A stretch of DNA of 64,000 nt, taken from Ligilactobacillus sp900765635. GTDB lineage: Bacteria > Bacillota > Bacilli > Lactobacillales > Lactobacillaceae. Each line of letters opens with the position of its first letter. Positions within the stretch are counted from its first letter, which is position 1. A program made the position numbers and the translations under genes. A model generated the notes under the pieces. That model saw nothing but the letters and a program-made list of their open reading frames with translations, was not told the DNA's origin and did not search any database. The stretch is from assembly GCF_949152225.1 (NCBI RefSeq), contig NZ_CASCJC010000001.1:1612001-1676000 (forward strand), written 5' to 3'. This document shows, in pieces, positions 48,547 to 56,806 of this stretch.

Positions 48547-49923
48547 GTGAATACATCCTATTCACAATCGAATTTACGACACAACCAAATTTTAATTTGG
48601 CTTTGCATTTTATCTTTTTTTAGCGTATTAAATGAAATGGTTTTGAACGTCTCATTACCTGATATTGCAAATGATTTTAATAAACCACCTGCGAGTACAA
48701 ACTGGGTGAACACAGCCTTTATGTTAACCTTTTCCATTGGAACAGCTGTATATGGAAAGCTATCTGATCAATTAGGCATCAAAAGGTTACTCCTATTTGG
48801 AATTATAATAAATTGTTTCGGGGCGTTAATTGGGTTTGTTGGCCATTCTTTCTTTTCCTTACTTATTATGGCTCGTTTTATTCAAGGGGCTGGTGCAGCT
48901 GCATTTCCAGCACTCGTAATGGTTGTAGTTGCGCGCTATATTCCAAAGGAAAATAGGGGTAAAGCATTTGGTCTTATTGGATCGATAGTAGCCATGGGAG
49001 AAGGAGTCGGTCCAGCGATTGGTGGAATGATAGCCCATTATATTCATTGGTCCTATCTTCTACTCATTCCTATGATAACAATTATCACTGTTCCGTTTCT
49101 TATGAAATTATTAAAGAAAGAAGTAAGGATAAAAGGTCATTTTGATATCAAAGGAATTATACTAATGTCTGTAGGCATTGTATTTTTTATGTTGTTTACA
49201 ACATCATATAGCATTTCTTTTCTTATCGTTAGCGTGCTGTCATTCCTGATATTTGTAAAACATATCAGGAAAGTAACAGATCCTTTTGTTGATCCCGGAT
49301 TAGGGAAAAATATACCTTTTATGATTGGAGTTCTTTGTGGGGGAATTATATTTGGAACAGTAGCAGGGTTTGTCTCTATGGTTCCTTATATGATGAAAGA
49401 TGTTTACCAGCTAAGTACTGCCGAAATCGGAAGTGTAATTATTTTCCCTGGAACAATGAGTGTCATTATTTTCGGCTACATTGGTGGGATACTTGTTGAT
49501 AGAAGAGGTCCTTTATACGTGTTAAACATCGGAGTTACATTTATTTCTGTTAGCTTTTTAACTGCTTCCTTTCTTTTAGAAACAACATCATGGTTCATGA
49601 CAATTATAATCGTATTTGTTTTAGGTGGGCTTTCGTTCACCAAAACAGTTATATCAACAATTGTTTCAAGTAGCTTGAAACAGCAGGAAGCTGGTGCTGG
49701 AATGAGTTTGCTTAACTTTACCAGCTTTTTATCAGAGGGAACAGGTATTGCAATTGTAGGTGGTTTATTATCCATACCCTTACTTGATCAAAGGTTGTTA
49801 CCTATGGAAGTTGATCAGTCAACTTATCTGTATAGTAATTTGTTATTACTTTTTTCAGGAATCATTGTCATTAGTTGGCTGGTTACCTTGAATGTATATA
49901 AACATTCTCAAAGGGATTTCTAA
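48547..49923 (+). CDS. tet(L): Tetracycline efflux MFS transporter Tet(L)
   Basis: 458 aa with the known N-terminus MNTSYSQSNLRHNQILIWL (GTG start after GGAGGG) and about 14 membrane helices; MFS motifs GKLSDQLGIKRLL and the antiporter motif GEGVGPAIGG. Exports the Mg-tetracycline complex in exchange for protons; also has monovalent cation antiport activity in the family. Full length and intact. Its base composition and plasmid-like surroundings mark it as acquired. Confidence 0.98.
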   Translation: MNTSYSQSNLRHNQILIWLCILSFFSVLNEMVLNVSLPDIANDFNKPPASTNWVNTAFMLTFSIGTAVYGKLSDQLGIKRLLLFGIIINCFGALIGFVGHSFFSLLIMARFIQGAGAAAFPALVMVVVARYIPKENRGKAFGLIGSIVAMGEGVGPAIGGMIAHYIHWSYLLLIPMITIITVPFLMKLLKKEVRIKGHFDIKGIILMSVGIVFFMLFTTSYSISFLIVSVLSFLIFVKHIRKVTDPFVDPGLGKNIPFMIGVLCGGIIFGTVAGFVSMVPYMMKDVYQLSTAEIGSVIIFPGTMSVIIFGYIGGILVDRRGPLYVLNIGVTFISVSFLTASFLLETTSWFMTIIIVFVLGGLSFTKTVISTIVSSSLKQQEAGAGMSLLNFTSFLSEGTGIAIVGGLLSIPLLDQRLLPMEVDQSTYLYSNLLLLFSGIIVISWLVTLNVYKHSQRDF

Positions 49924-50123
49924 ATCGTTAAGGGATCAACTTTGGGAGAGAGTTCAAAATTGATCCTTTTTTTATAACAGGAATTCAAATCTTTTTGTTC
50001 CATTAAAGGGCGCGATTGCTGAATAAAAGATACGAGAGACCTCTCTTGTATCTTTTTTATTTTGAGTGGTTTTGTCCGTTACACTAGAAAACCGAAAGAC
50101 AATAAAAATTTTATTCTTGCTGA
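49924..50123 (+). other. tet(L) terminator and plasmid-like debris
   Basis: GGATCAA...TTGATCC with a T-run (about 49934-49974) ends tet(L). A second hairpin, AAGATACGAGAG...CTCTCTTGTATCTT with a T-run, is at about 50026-50060. The rest, to the right IS1216 copy, contains no gene and looks like leftover plasmid sequence. Confidence 0.7.
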
Positions 50124-50932
50124 GGTTCTGTTGCAAAGTTTTAAATAAAGAATAAAATCCCTTACGGTATCTATGATTTAAGCTGGGATTCCCAATAATA
50201 CCTTGATTTCAGTACAGACCGAAAACCCGAAGAGAGTGCCTTCTTTTCGGGTTTTCTTATATAATCCTCGAATGGCTTCCATGCCTTTAATCGTGGTAGA
50301 GGCAGTGCGTAAACTTCGATAGAATTTATTGCGTCTCTTTACTGGACGATGGTCTTGTTCAATCAAATTATTCAGGTATTTAATGGTACGATGTTCTGTC
50401 CCTTGATAAAAGCCGTATTCTTTTAGTTTCTTAAAGGCACTTGTAATAGAGGGGGCTTTATCTGTGACTACAACCTTCGGTTCATCAAACTGCTTCACTA
50501 ACCGCTTAAGAAAAGCATAGGCTGCTTTTGTGTCCCGTTTTTTACGTAACCAAATATCCAAGGTTAAACCATCTGCATCGATGGCTCGATACAAATAATG
50601 CCATTTTCCTTTAATTTTGATGTACGTTTCATCCATTTTCCATGAATAAAAGGATTTTTTATTTTTCTTTTTCCAAATTTGATAGAGTAGTTTGCCATAT
50701 TCTTGCACCCAACGATAAATCGTCGTATGAGAAACGTTAATGCCACGATCATATAAGATTTCTTGAACTTCACGATAGCTAAGGTTATAACGAAGATAGT
50801 AGCCCATGGCTACAATAATCACATCCTGCTGAAATTGCTTTCCTTTAAAATGATTCATCGTCATTCCTCCTGCTATCTTTTTCTATTATTCTACCTTATT
50901 TGATAGTAGATTTAAAACTTTGCAACAGAACC
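50124..50932 (-). mobile_element. IS1216, right copy
   Basis: 809 bp, direct repeat of the left copy with the same terminal repeats; nearly identical to it. Confidence 0.96.
50178..50864 (-). CDS. IS1216 transposase, right copy
   Basis: 228 aa, identical to the left copy except IIVAMGYYL for IIVAVGYYL (a single C/T difference). Intact DDE residues. Confidence 0.97.
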   Translation of the reverse strand: MTMNHFKGKQFQQDVIIVAMGYYLRYNLSYREVQEILYDRGINVSHTTIYRWVQEYGKLLYQIWKKKNKKSFYSWKMDETYIKIKGKWHYLYRAIDADGLTLDIWLRKKRDTKAAYAFLKRLVKQFDEPKVVVTDKAPSITSAFKKLKEYGFYQGTEHRTIKYLNNLIEQDHRPVKRRNKFYRSLRTASTTIKGMEAIRGLYKKTRKEGTLFGFSVCTEIKVLLGIPA

Positions 50933-50940
50933 GCCAGTAT
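50933..50940. repeat. 8-bp target duplication, right copy (GCCAGTAT)
   Basis: Matches 47575-47582 exactly; both belong to the orfA codons for DTGCS. Confidence 0.95.
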
Positions 50941-50992
50941 CTAGGTATTCTTGAATAAGATCTAATTTGAATTTTTAAGTATATTTAGTCAT
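50941..50992 (-). pseudogene. 5' end of IS3-family orfA with an in-frame stop
   Basis: ATG at 50992 gives MTKYT, then TAA (50975-50977), then KFKLDLIQEYLDTG, which joins across the composite to CSQRCLENKY. A single TTA-to-TAA change explains the stop (MTKYTLKFKLD expected). Confidence 0.8.
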
Positions 50993-51000
50993 ACGAAAAA

Positions 51001-51045
51001 AGCACCTCACAATCGCTAGACTTTGTCTAACAATTGTAAGGCACT
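51001..51045 (-). terminator. Long hairpin between manA and the IS3 remnant
   Basis: On the minus strand about 20 bp pair (GTGCCTTACAATTGTTAGAC with GTCTAGCGATTGTGAGGTGC, with wobble pairs) around AAA, followed by six T. It works as a manA terminator and overlaps the putative IS3 right end. Confidence 0.65.
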
Positions 51046-51074
51046 TCACTAACTAGTCTTTTTAGTATAATATT

Positions 51075-52037
51075 TTAGGCTTTCTTACCTGGTTGCGATG
51101 CGATGATTTGTAACTCACCGTCAAGTGTCCATTCTTTTACAGCAAATGGCAAGATGAAATGCACACCTTTTTGAATTGGGTAAACTTGATCTTCAACCGT
51201 GATGGTTCCTTGACCATCTAAAACTGAAACTAAAGTATATAAAGCATCATCACGTGTGAAATGAGCTTTACCTGCGACATCCCATTCATACACTTCAAAG
51301 AAATCTGTCTTGACATAAGTTGTAACTGTCGCATCATCAACTTTAGTCTTTTGAATATCAAGTTTTGGATCAACATGTGGCACATTGGTGCAATCTAAGG
51401 ATTGTTGAATGTGCAATTCACGTTTTTGACCTGTTGTTTGATCAACGCGATCAAAATCATAAACTCGATAAGTTGTATCACTACTTTGTTGCGTTTCTAA
51501 AACCATGATTCCTTTGCCAATAGCATGAATCGTACCACTTGGAACATATAAGAAATCACCAGCTTTAACTGGAACACGGCGTAATAATTGATCCCATTTA
51601 CCTTTGGCAATCATTTCAGCCAATTCTTCTTTACTCTTAGCATGATGCCCATAAATCATCTCGCTACCTTCATCAGCTTTAATGACATACCAGCATTCCG
51701 TTTTACCTAATTCATGTTCATGTTCCATAGCATAAGCATCATCAGGATGAACTTGGACAGATAAATCTTCTTTCGCATCCAAAATCTTAGTTAACAATGG
51801 AAAAACATCTCCACTCGCATTGCCAAAGACTTCACGATGCTTAGCCCAGACTTCATCTAACGTCATACCTGCATAAGGTCCATTTTGCACTTTGGCTGGA
51901 CCGTGTTTGTGGGCTGAAATTGCCCAGCATTCACCGGTGTGATCGCTTGGAATATCATAGCCAAATTCGCTATGCAAACGATCTCCTCCCCAAATTTTTT
52001 CTTGGAAAACAGGTTCTAAAAACATTGGTTCGCTCAT
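51075..52037 (-). CDS. manA: Mannose-6-phosphate isomerase, class I
   Basis: 320 aa zinc enzyme. Motifs EPVFQEKIWGGDRL, QVHPDDAYA (Zn ligands), GKTECWYVI and YVPSGTIHAIGKG; the C-terminal half is the second cupin. Converts mannose-6-phosphate to fructose-6-phosphate, which fits the neighbouring N-glycan/mannose-handling locus. Confidence 0.95.
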   Translation of the reverse strand: MSEPMFLEPVFQEKIWGGDRLHSEFGYDIPSDHTGECWAISAHKHGPAKVQNGPYAGMTLDEVWAKHREVFGNASGDVFPLLTKILDAKEDLSVQVHPDDAYAMEHEHELGKTECWYVIKADEGSEMIYGHHAKSKEELAEMIAKGKWDQLLRRVPVKAGDFLYVPSGTIHAIGKGIMVLETQQSSDTTYRVYDFDRVDQTTGQKRELHIQQSLDCTNVPHVDPKLDIQKTKVDDATVTTYVKTDFFEVYEWDVAGKAHFTRDDALYTLVSVLDGQGTITVEDQVYPIQKGVHFILPFAVKEWTLDGELQIIASQPGKKA

Positions 52038-52084
52038 AATAATACTCTCCTTAAATCATATTATACTTACTCATCCGCTACCTA

Positions 52085-52948
52085 TCATAACACGACTAGG
52101 TAACATAATACTAGGTCATCCATGTTCTTTAAATTAAGACCACTACTTTTTTCAAATTTTTCTACTTGATATTGCAACGTATTGCGATGAACATAAAGTT
52201 TTTTAGCTGCTAAAGTCATATTTCCTTGTGCTTGATACAACGCAACAATTAATTCACGTAAGTTCTTTTGTTCACTAATTTGTTGTTTTAAGGGTCTTAA
52301 AACCAGACTTTTTTGTGCTCTTTCTTTTCCAAAATAACGCAAGGCTGTCGTTGCTAGCGTGCTGACACCACCGCGTTGGCTGGCCTTAAAAATTTGTTGT
52401 TCTTCATTGAAAACTTGCCGCAAATCATTTTTAAGTATAGCAACATCATTAAACTCACCCACATATATTTGTCCTTTGGCATCAAAATCTAAGGCCAAAG
52501 TCTCCCAGATTCCCTTAAAATCAGCAACATTATAGTTATAGTTAGCCCTTTTTTCCACGATGACACCACTATTTGGCGTTAACATCACATTGGCTAAAAC
52601 AGGAACGGTAAACATCTCGGCAAAAGCAGTAGTCCAATCGGTAAACTTAAAATCCACCCCGACTTGAACTTGATAGAGAATAAATCTAACTTCACCTTCA
52701 TCAAGTGGCACTTGGGAACTCAACTCACTAAGATAAGCTTGCCATGGTTCTACTTTAACTTGACGTTTTTGCTCTTTTAGCCAAAGTTTTAAAAGTGCTT
52801 GTTCTTTTAATGTTAAATCTTTTTTAGGAATACATAACCATTGCTCTTCTAAATATAAATTCAAGAACTCTTCACTACTCAACGGAGCTTGACTTTTTAA
52901 AGCCTGTGGATAGAGTTCTTTAATCTTAGTTGTCAGCATTTCCATCAT
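52085..52948 (-). CDS. PucR/CdaR-type regulator with C-terminal HTH
   Basis: 287 aa. C-terminal HTH_30 (LIVALYQAQGNMTLAAKKLYVHRNTLQYQVEKFE, about 234-267) typical of PucR/CdaR proteins; the N-terminal two thirds have no recognised domain. Overlaps the end of the response regulator gene by 4 bases, so it is co-expressed with the YesM/YesN system and probably regulates the same locus. Confidence 0.85.
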   Translation of the reverse strand: MMEMLTTKIKELYPQALKSQAPLSSEEFLNLYLEEQWLCIPKKDLTLKEQALLKLWLKEQKRQVKVEPWQAYLSELSSQVPLDEGEVRFILYQVQVGVDFKFTDWTTAFAEMFTVPVLANVMLTPNSGVIVEKRANYNYNVADFKGIWETLALDFDAKGQIYVGEFNDVAILKNDLRQVFNEEQQIFKASQRGGVSTLATTALRYFGKERAQKSLVLRPLKQQISEQKNLRELIVALYQAQGNMTLAAKKLYVHRNTLQYQVEKFEKSSGLNLKNMDDLVLCYLVVL

Positions 52949-54411
52949 CCCATCTTTCTTGCAGTATTGGTCATCGCACGATATTCTTTAGGCGACATTT
53001 TTGTATGTTGCTTAAATATCCTAAAAAAGTAACTTGAGTTTTGATAGCCAACCTGAACTGCGATTTGATTGATGTCTTCATCGGTCTTTTGTAAAAGTTC
53101 AATCGCTTGAGCAATTCGCCACTCATTTAAATACTTGGCAAAACTAGCCCCTACTTCTTGTTTAAATAATGCACCTAAATAAACCGAATTAAGATGTAGT
53201 TTGTCTGCAATATCAATCAAAGTCAAGGGTTGTGAATAATCTTTTTCAATTATCTCCAGTACGCGGGTAATGTTAAATGAATACCGCTTGACTACTCCTC
53301 TTGTTCCATCAATTTGGACGTTAGCCAAGACCGCCTCAATTTCACCGATCGTCTTGGCAGAATTAATGACCGCAACATTTTCAGGCGCAGTCAAGCTATA
53401 GCGAATACTACTTTCCCGTAAGGCTAAGGCTACAAGTAGCGCATACTGACGTACCAAAGCAACTGTCACATGTTGTTTTTTCAAATCATTTAACTGTAAA
53501 TTAAGCCATTGCTTGAAATCTTCGACATCTTTTAATTGTGCAATTGCTTCTTTTAGCTTACTGAATTTAGGAATTACAGCCATGATTTGGGTAACCTTAC
53601 CTTCTTCAAGCATCGTCAAGCCATGAGACGATTCAAAAAAGTACTGGCGGCCAATTTCTGCCATGATTTCCCCATAAGCTCTAAACAGCAAGGCTGGATC
53701 ATCCATCTTGCTACTAACGATTACTGGACGATACAGTGGCGAAACTTTGACAGGTAATTCATGTAAAAATTGATTCAAACGGGAGCGCTTGCCTACAAAT
53801 AAAAACAAGACGTCTCTTTTTTCTTTAAAACAACCGCAAACTTCTGGAATATTTTCGAGATGATCTAACAACAACTCAACTGGAATCGGATTCAAAACAG
53901 CCAATAAATACATGCTATCTGTTGTTTGTAATCCTAAATTTGCTAAGAGATTTTCTTTTTGATAAGCTTTTTCAAGCGTTAATAATTCTCTTAAACGTAC
54001 CCCTTTAGCCATATTAGCATTGGTTTGATTTTGTTGTTGCTTTGTTACCTTTTTGATGGCAACTTCAAGCGTTTCTTTTAGTTCATCTGGATCAACTGGT
54101 TTACGTAAATAATCGATTGCCCCTTGTTGAATACCTGCCTTGACATACTCGAAATCTGCATAACCTGATAATACAATCAAGGCAATTCCAGGTTGAATTT
54201 GATTGACCTTTTGCAAAAATTCAGGTCCTTTCATCTCTAACATATTCATATCAGAAATCAAGATATCCACATGATTTTTACGCAAATACTCTAAGGCTTC
54301 GAGAGGATTTTGAAAGGTCATTTCGACTGTTAAATCTAAGTCTGTCAGCGCAATCAACTTAGGTAAACCGCGCAAAATCATGTATTCATCATCGACTAAT
54401 ACTACTTTCAT
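52945..54411 (-). CDS. YesN-like response regulator with AraC HTH
   Basis: 488 aa from the ATG at 54411 with AAGGAGG 8 bases upstream; a TTG two codons earlier overlaps this site. Receiver domain (1-120) with Asp54 in DILISDMNM and Lys in DYLRKPVDP, a long middle region, and two AraC HTH motifs at the C-terminus (LTLIDIADKLHLNSVYLGALFKQ and INQIAVQVGYQNSSYFFRIFK). Pairs with the kinase encoded upstream. Likely activator of the importer operon and glycosidases. Confidence 0.93.
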   Translation of the reverse strand: MKVVLVDDEYMILRGLPKLIALTDLDLTVEMTFQNPLEALEYLRKNHVDILISDMNMLEMKGPEFLQKVNQIQPGIALIVLSGYADFEYVKAGIQQGAIDYLRKPVDPDELKETLEVAIKKVTKQQQNQTNANMAKGVRLRELLTLEKAYQKENLLANLGLQTTDSMYLLAVLNPIPVELLLDHLENIPEVCGCFKEKRDVLFLFVGKRSRLNQFLHELPVKVSPLYRPVIVSSKMDDPALLFRAYGEIMAEIGRQYFFESSHGLTMLEEGKVTQIMAVIPKFSKLKEAIAQLKDVEDFKQWLNLQLNDLKKQHVTVALVRQYALLVALALRESSIRYSLTAPENVAVINSAKTIGEIEAVLANVQIDGTRGVVKRYSFNITRVLEIIEKDYSQPLTLIDIADKLHLNSVYLGALFKQEVGASFAKYLNEWRIAQAIELLQKTDEDINQIAVQVGYQNSSYFFRIFKQHTKMSPKEYRAMTNTARKMG

Positions 54412-54413
54412 GT

Positions 54414-56129
54414 TCAATCCTCCTTAGGTTTAAAGCGTAAAACAACCGTTACTCCGCCATAAATATTACCTTGCAAGCGCATGTTAAAGCTTGGACCAAA
54501 ATAATTTTGCGCACGTGCATAAACATTTTGCAAACCTATCGACTTGCGCTTTTCACCACTCAACTTATCTAACATCCGCACGTTAAGGGTGGCTAGCTGT
54601 TCTTGGGTTAAAGGTCGTCCATTGTTGATGATTTCAATGTAGACGTACTCATCTTTTCGGTATGCTTTAATCGAAATCACATTATCACTTCGACTAAAAT
54701 CAACGCCATGAACAAAGTAGTTTTCCACTAATGGTTGGAGCGTAAACTTAGGCAATTCAATTCCTTTTAAATCATCATCTATTTTAATTTGGTACGCCAA
54801 GCGATCTGGATAACGCGTTTGATATAGGTAAATATATTTATCGATAAACTTTAACTCAGAACCAAAACTTGTCACCTGTGCTTGATCGATATTATTTTGC
54901 AACAGCGCTGAAAAACTATAGATTACTTTGGCTAATTCATATTGTCCCGCATCTAACGCCGCCATTCGAATGTATTCTAATGTATTAGCCATAAAATGCG
55001 GATTGATTTGTGAGCGCAAGGCCTTCATGTGTGCATCTTGTTGTTCAATTTGCAGTTGATAAATCGTATACACATATCGATCAATCTCATCTAACATATA
55101 ATTAATTCCTATAACCAACTCGTTTAAGTCTGTATATTTTTCACTTTGATTAATCCGTGCTTTCAAATCACCGTGACTAACTTTTTTCATCGTATCTAAG
55201 ATTGCTAACAGCTGCCTTTGATAAGTCTTAAAAGTCACTTGTAGCATCACCAATAAGAAAATCAGCACTAATAATCCAAGCAAAGCAATCGGAACCAAGC
55301 GTCCAAACAACACACGCTCGCTACCTGAATTACTAAACAAAATTGACATCTGATAATTACCACTCAAATAGTCGGTTTGAATGGAATAACCCTTCAAAAG
55401 ATTAAACTTATCATCGCTGATTGCACGTTTTACTTCTTGGCGCTCTTTTTTGGTAACCATCGGATCATCATAGTGCAATAACATGCGCCCTTCATCGTTT
55501 AACACCACGATTTGCATATGCGCTTGGCTATTAATCTGTCCTAATTGTCGCAATAAATCTTGCGTTTTAAATTCCAACTCAATTGTACCAACTACCCCTA
55601 GCGTCTGCGGGTTAATTAAGGCACAAGTAAAGGAGTTTTTGGTTGGTAAAGTGCGATTGTTAATCACATAGCCGCTGCGATTTTTTTGTGTCGCTACAAA
55701 GGTTGCATCCATATTGGTCAAACGCAATTCAAGGCGTGCGATTTCTGGATGTTTAATCAAATAACTCGTTGTTTCACGTTCCCAACTAAAGTACTTGCCG
55801 GTCTTTATACTTTGATCGATTGTATATTGCGCATAAGTTGGTGTATCCAATTGGAAGTATTGTTCTAGATTACTTAAAAAATCGACATCAGACGATAAAT
55901 ACTCCCCGTATTCATTGGTCGTTGCCCGATAACGTTCGATCATTTCGCTGACACAGTTACGTGCTAAAATCTCGGCTTGTTTGCGATTGATAAAGTATTG
56001 CTTAACGTTGTTGGCCATCAAGATAGCCGTAATACTACTCATGACTACAATTAACAACACCATGTATAAGATCATCAAGCGTTGAAAACTAAATTTTAAT
56101 CTATCATTTGATCTATTTTTTGATGCCAT
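54414..56129 (-). CDS. YesM-like sensor histidine kinase
   Basis: 571 aa. TM1 about 18-38, a large extracellular sensor domain (about 40-275), TM2 about 278-300, HAMP (about 302-355), His_kinase motif RSQINPHFMANTLEYIR with the phospho-accepting His, and a GHKL ATPase (LVENYFVHG, SIGLQNVYAR). Senses an extracellular or binding-protein-bound glycan. Its start overlaps the yesL-like gene by 34 bases. Confidence 0.93.
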   Translation of the reverse strand: MASKNRSNDRLKFSFQRLMILYMVLLIVVMSSITAILMANNVKQYFINRKQAEILARNCVSEMIERYRATTNEYGEYLSSDVDFLSNLEQYFQLDTPTYAQYTIDQSIKTGKYFSWERETTSYLIKHPEIARLELRLTNMDATFVATQKNRSGYVINNRTLPTKNSFTCALINPQTLGVVGTIELEFKTQDLLRQLGQINSQAHMQIVVLNDEGRMLLHYDDPMVTKKERQEVKRAISDDKFNLLKGYSIQTDYLSGNYQMSILFSNSGSERVLFGRLVPIALLGLLVLIFLLVMLQVTFKTYQRQLLAILDTMKKVSHGDLKARINQSEKYTDLNELVIGINYMLDEIDRYVYTIYQLQIEQQDAHMKALRSQINPHFMANTLEYIRMAALDAGQYELAKVIYSFSALLQNNIDQAQVTSFGSELKFIDKYIYLYQTRYPDRLAYQIKIDDDLKGIELPKFTLQPLVENYFVHGVDFSRSDNVISIKAYRKDEYVYIEIINNGRPLTQEQLATLNVRMLDKLSGEKRKSIGLQNVYARAQNYFGPSFNMRLQGNIYGGVTVVLRFKPKED

Positions 56130-56701
56130 TTACGTGAGCTCCAATCCGTCCAAACAATAAAAGTTGCAATCGTAATAAACAAAATAAAGCCCGGCCATAA
56201 TTTGGTAACAACCACCAACACGACGATTCCAATTAAATACACTAATAAGTCTTTAAAGTCTGCAAAAAAATGACCTAACGCCAATTTTAAGGCCGATTTT
56301 AAATTCGTATCGTAACGACTAAGCAAATCTAGTGTAAAAGCTGCCGAAACAAAGGTTAAAACCAAGGCAAAGACTAAGATAAATTGTACAAATAAGATCC
56401 ACGCTTGTCTGATTTGTAGGCTTAAATACAAGTTATATATCAAGATAAAAAAGACTACTGCAAACAAATAAAAGTGAAGATTGGCCACCACGAAATATTT
56501 TTTGTAAGTTTGCCAAGCATCCTTAAAATGGTAAGCTTGATATTCATAGCGGTTATCCATAAATTGTTCAGTTACGGTCCGTAAGGCAGGCCCTATTCCT
56601 AAAACAACCCCTCCTATCAAGGTAAACAACCAAAAAATCAAGTTAAGGCGCAAAATCACATAGATTTTGACAAAAACATTTTGCATCACGCTTGCTAACA
56701 T
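56096..56701 (-). CDS. DUF624 (YesL-like) membrane protein
   Basis: 201 aa, about five or six helices; family features IFWLFTLIGGVVLGIGPALRTV near the N-terminus and a polar DAWQTYKKYF loop. YesL-type genes regularly accompany YesM/YesN systems and CUT1 importers; function unknown. Preceded by an extended -10 (TGT-TATAAT, about 56754-56762). Confidence 0.88.
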   Translation of the reverse strand: MLASVMQNVFVKIYVILRLNLIFWLFTLIGGVVLGIGPALRTVTEQFMDNRYEYQAYHFKDAWQTYKKYFVVANLHFYLFAVVFFILIYNLYLSLQIRQAWILFVQFILVFALVLTFVSAAFTLDLLSRYDTNLKSALKLALGHFFADFKDLLVYLIGIVVLVVVTKLWPGFILFITIATFIVWTDWSSRKWHQKIDQMID

Positions 56702-56762
56702 AGTCTTTCTTCCTCTCTAAAACATAATCATATTTTCTAATATATCGCCTAAATTATAACAC

Positions 56763-56796
56763 AAAAATCGCCCAGCAATTTTTGCAAGGCGATTTT
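56763..56796 (-). terminator. Terminator of the importer operon
   Basis: AAATCGCC (56765-56772) pairs with GGCGATTT (56788-56795), with a T-run on the minus strand. The yesL-like promoter lies just beyond, so regulators and importer are separate transcripts. Confidence 0.8.
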
Positions 56797-56806
56797 GTCG
56801 CATTCA

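Larger units (their letters stand above)
47583..50932. mobile_element. IS1216 composite element carrying tet(L)
   Basis: Two 809-bp IS1216 copies in direct orientation enclose tet(L), with 8-bp duplications outside. It is inserted in orfA of the IS3 element. Known behaviour: IS1216 moves resistance segments as translocatable units among enterococci, streptococci and lactobacilli. Only one cargo gene plus plasmid-like debris is inside. Confidence 0.95.
46184..51048 (-). mobile_element. IS3-family element, inactive, split by the tet(L) composite
   Basis: Probable ends: left TGAAGTG...GTTAGACAAA beginning at 46184 and, inverted, TGAAGTG...GTTAGACAAA ending at 51048. No target duplication is visible. 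Element sequence is 46184-47582 and 50933-51048, about 1.5 kb, interrupted by 47583-50932. The right end also forms a long hairpin that may double as the manA terminator. orfA carries a nonsense codon and orfB a catalytic substitution, so it was dead regardless of the later insertion. Confidence 0.75.

Noticed and set aside
48859..49047. Antisense frames within tet(L)
   Set aside because: Shadows of the tet(L) coding sequence without ribosome sites.
46170..51060. Target duplication of the IS3-family element
   Set aside because: Bases outside the proposed ends (TTT left, CTA right) do not match.
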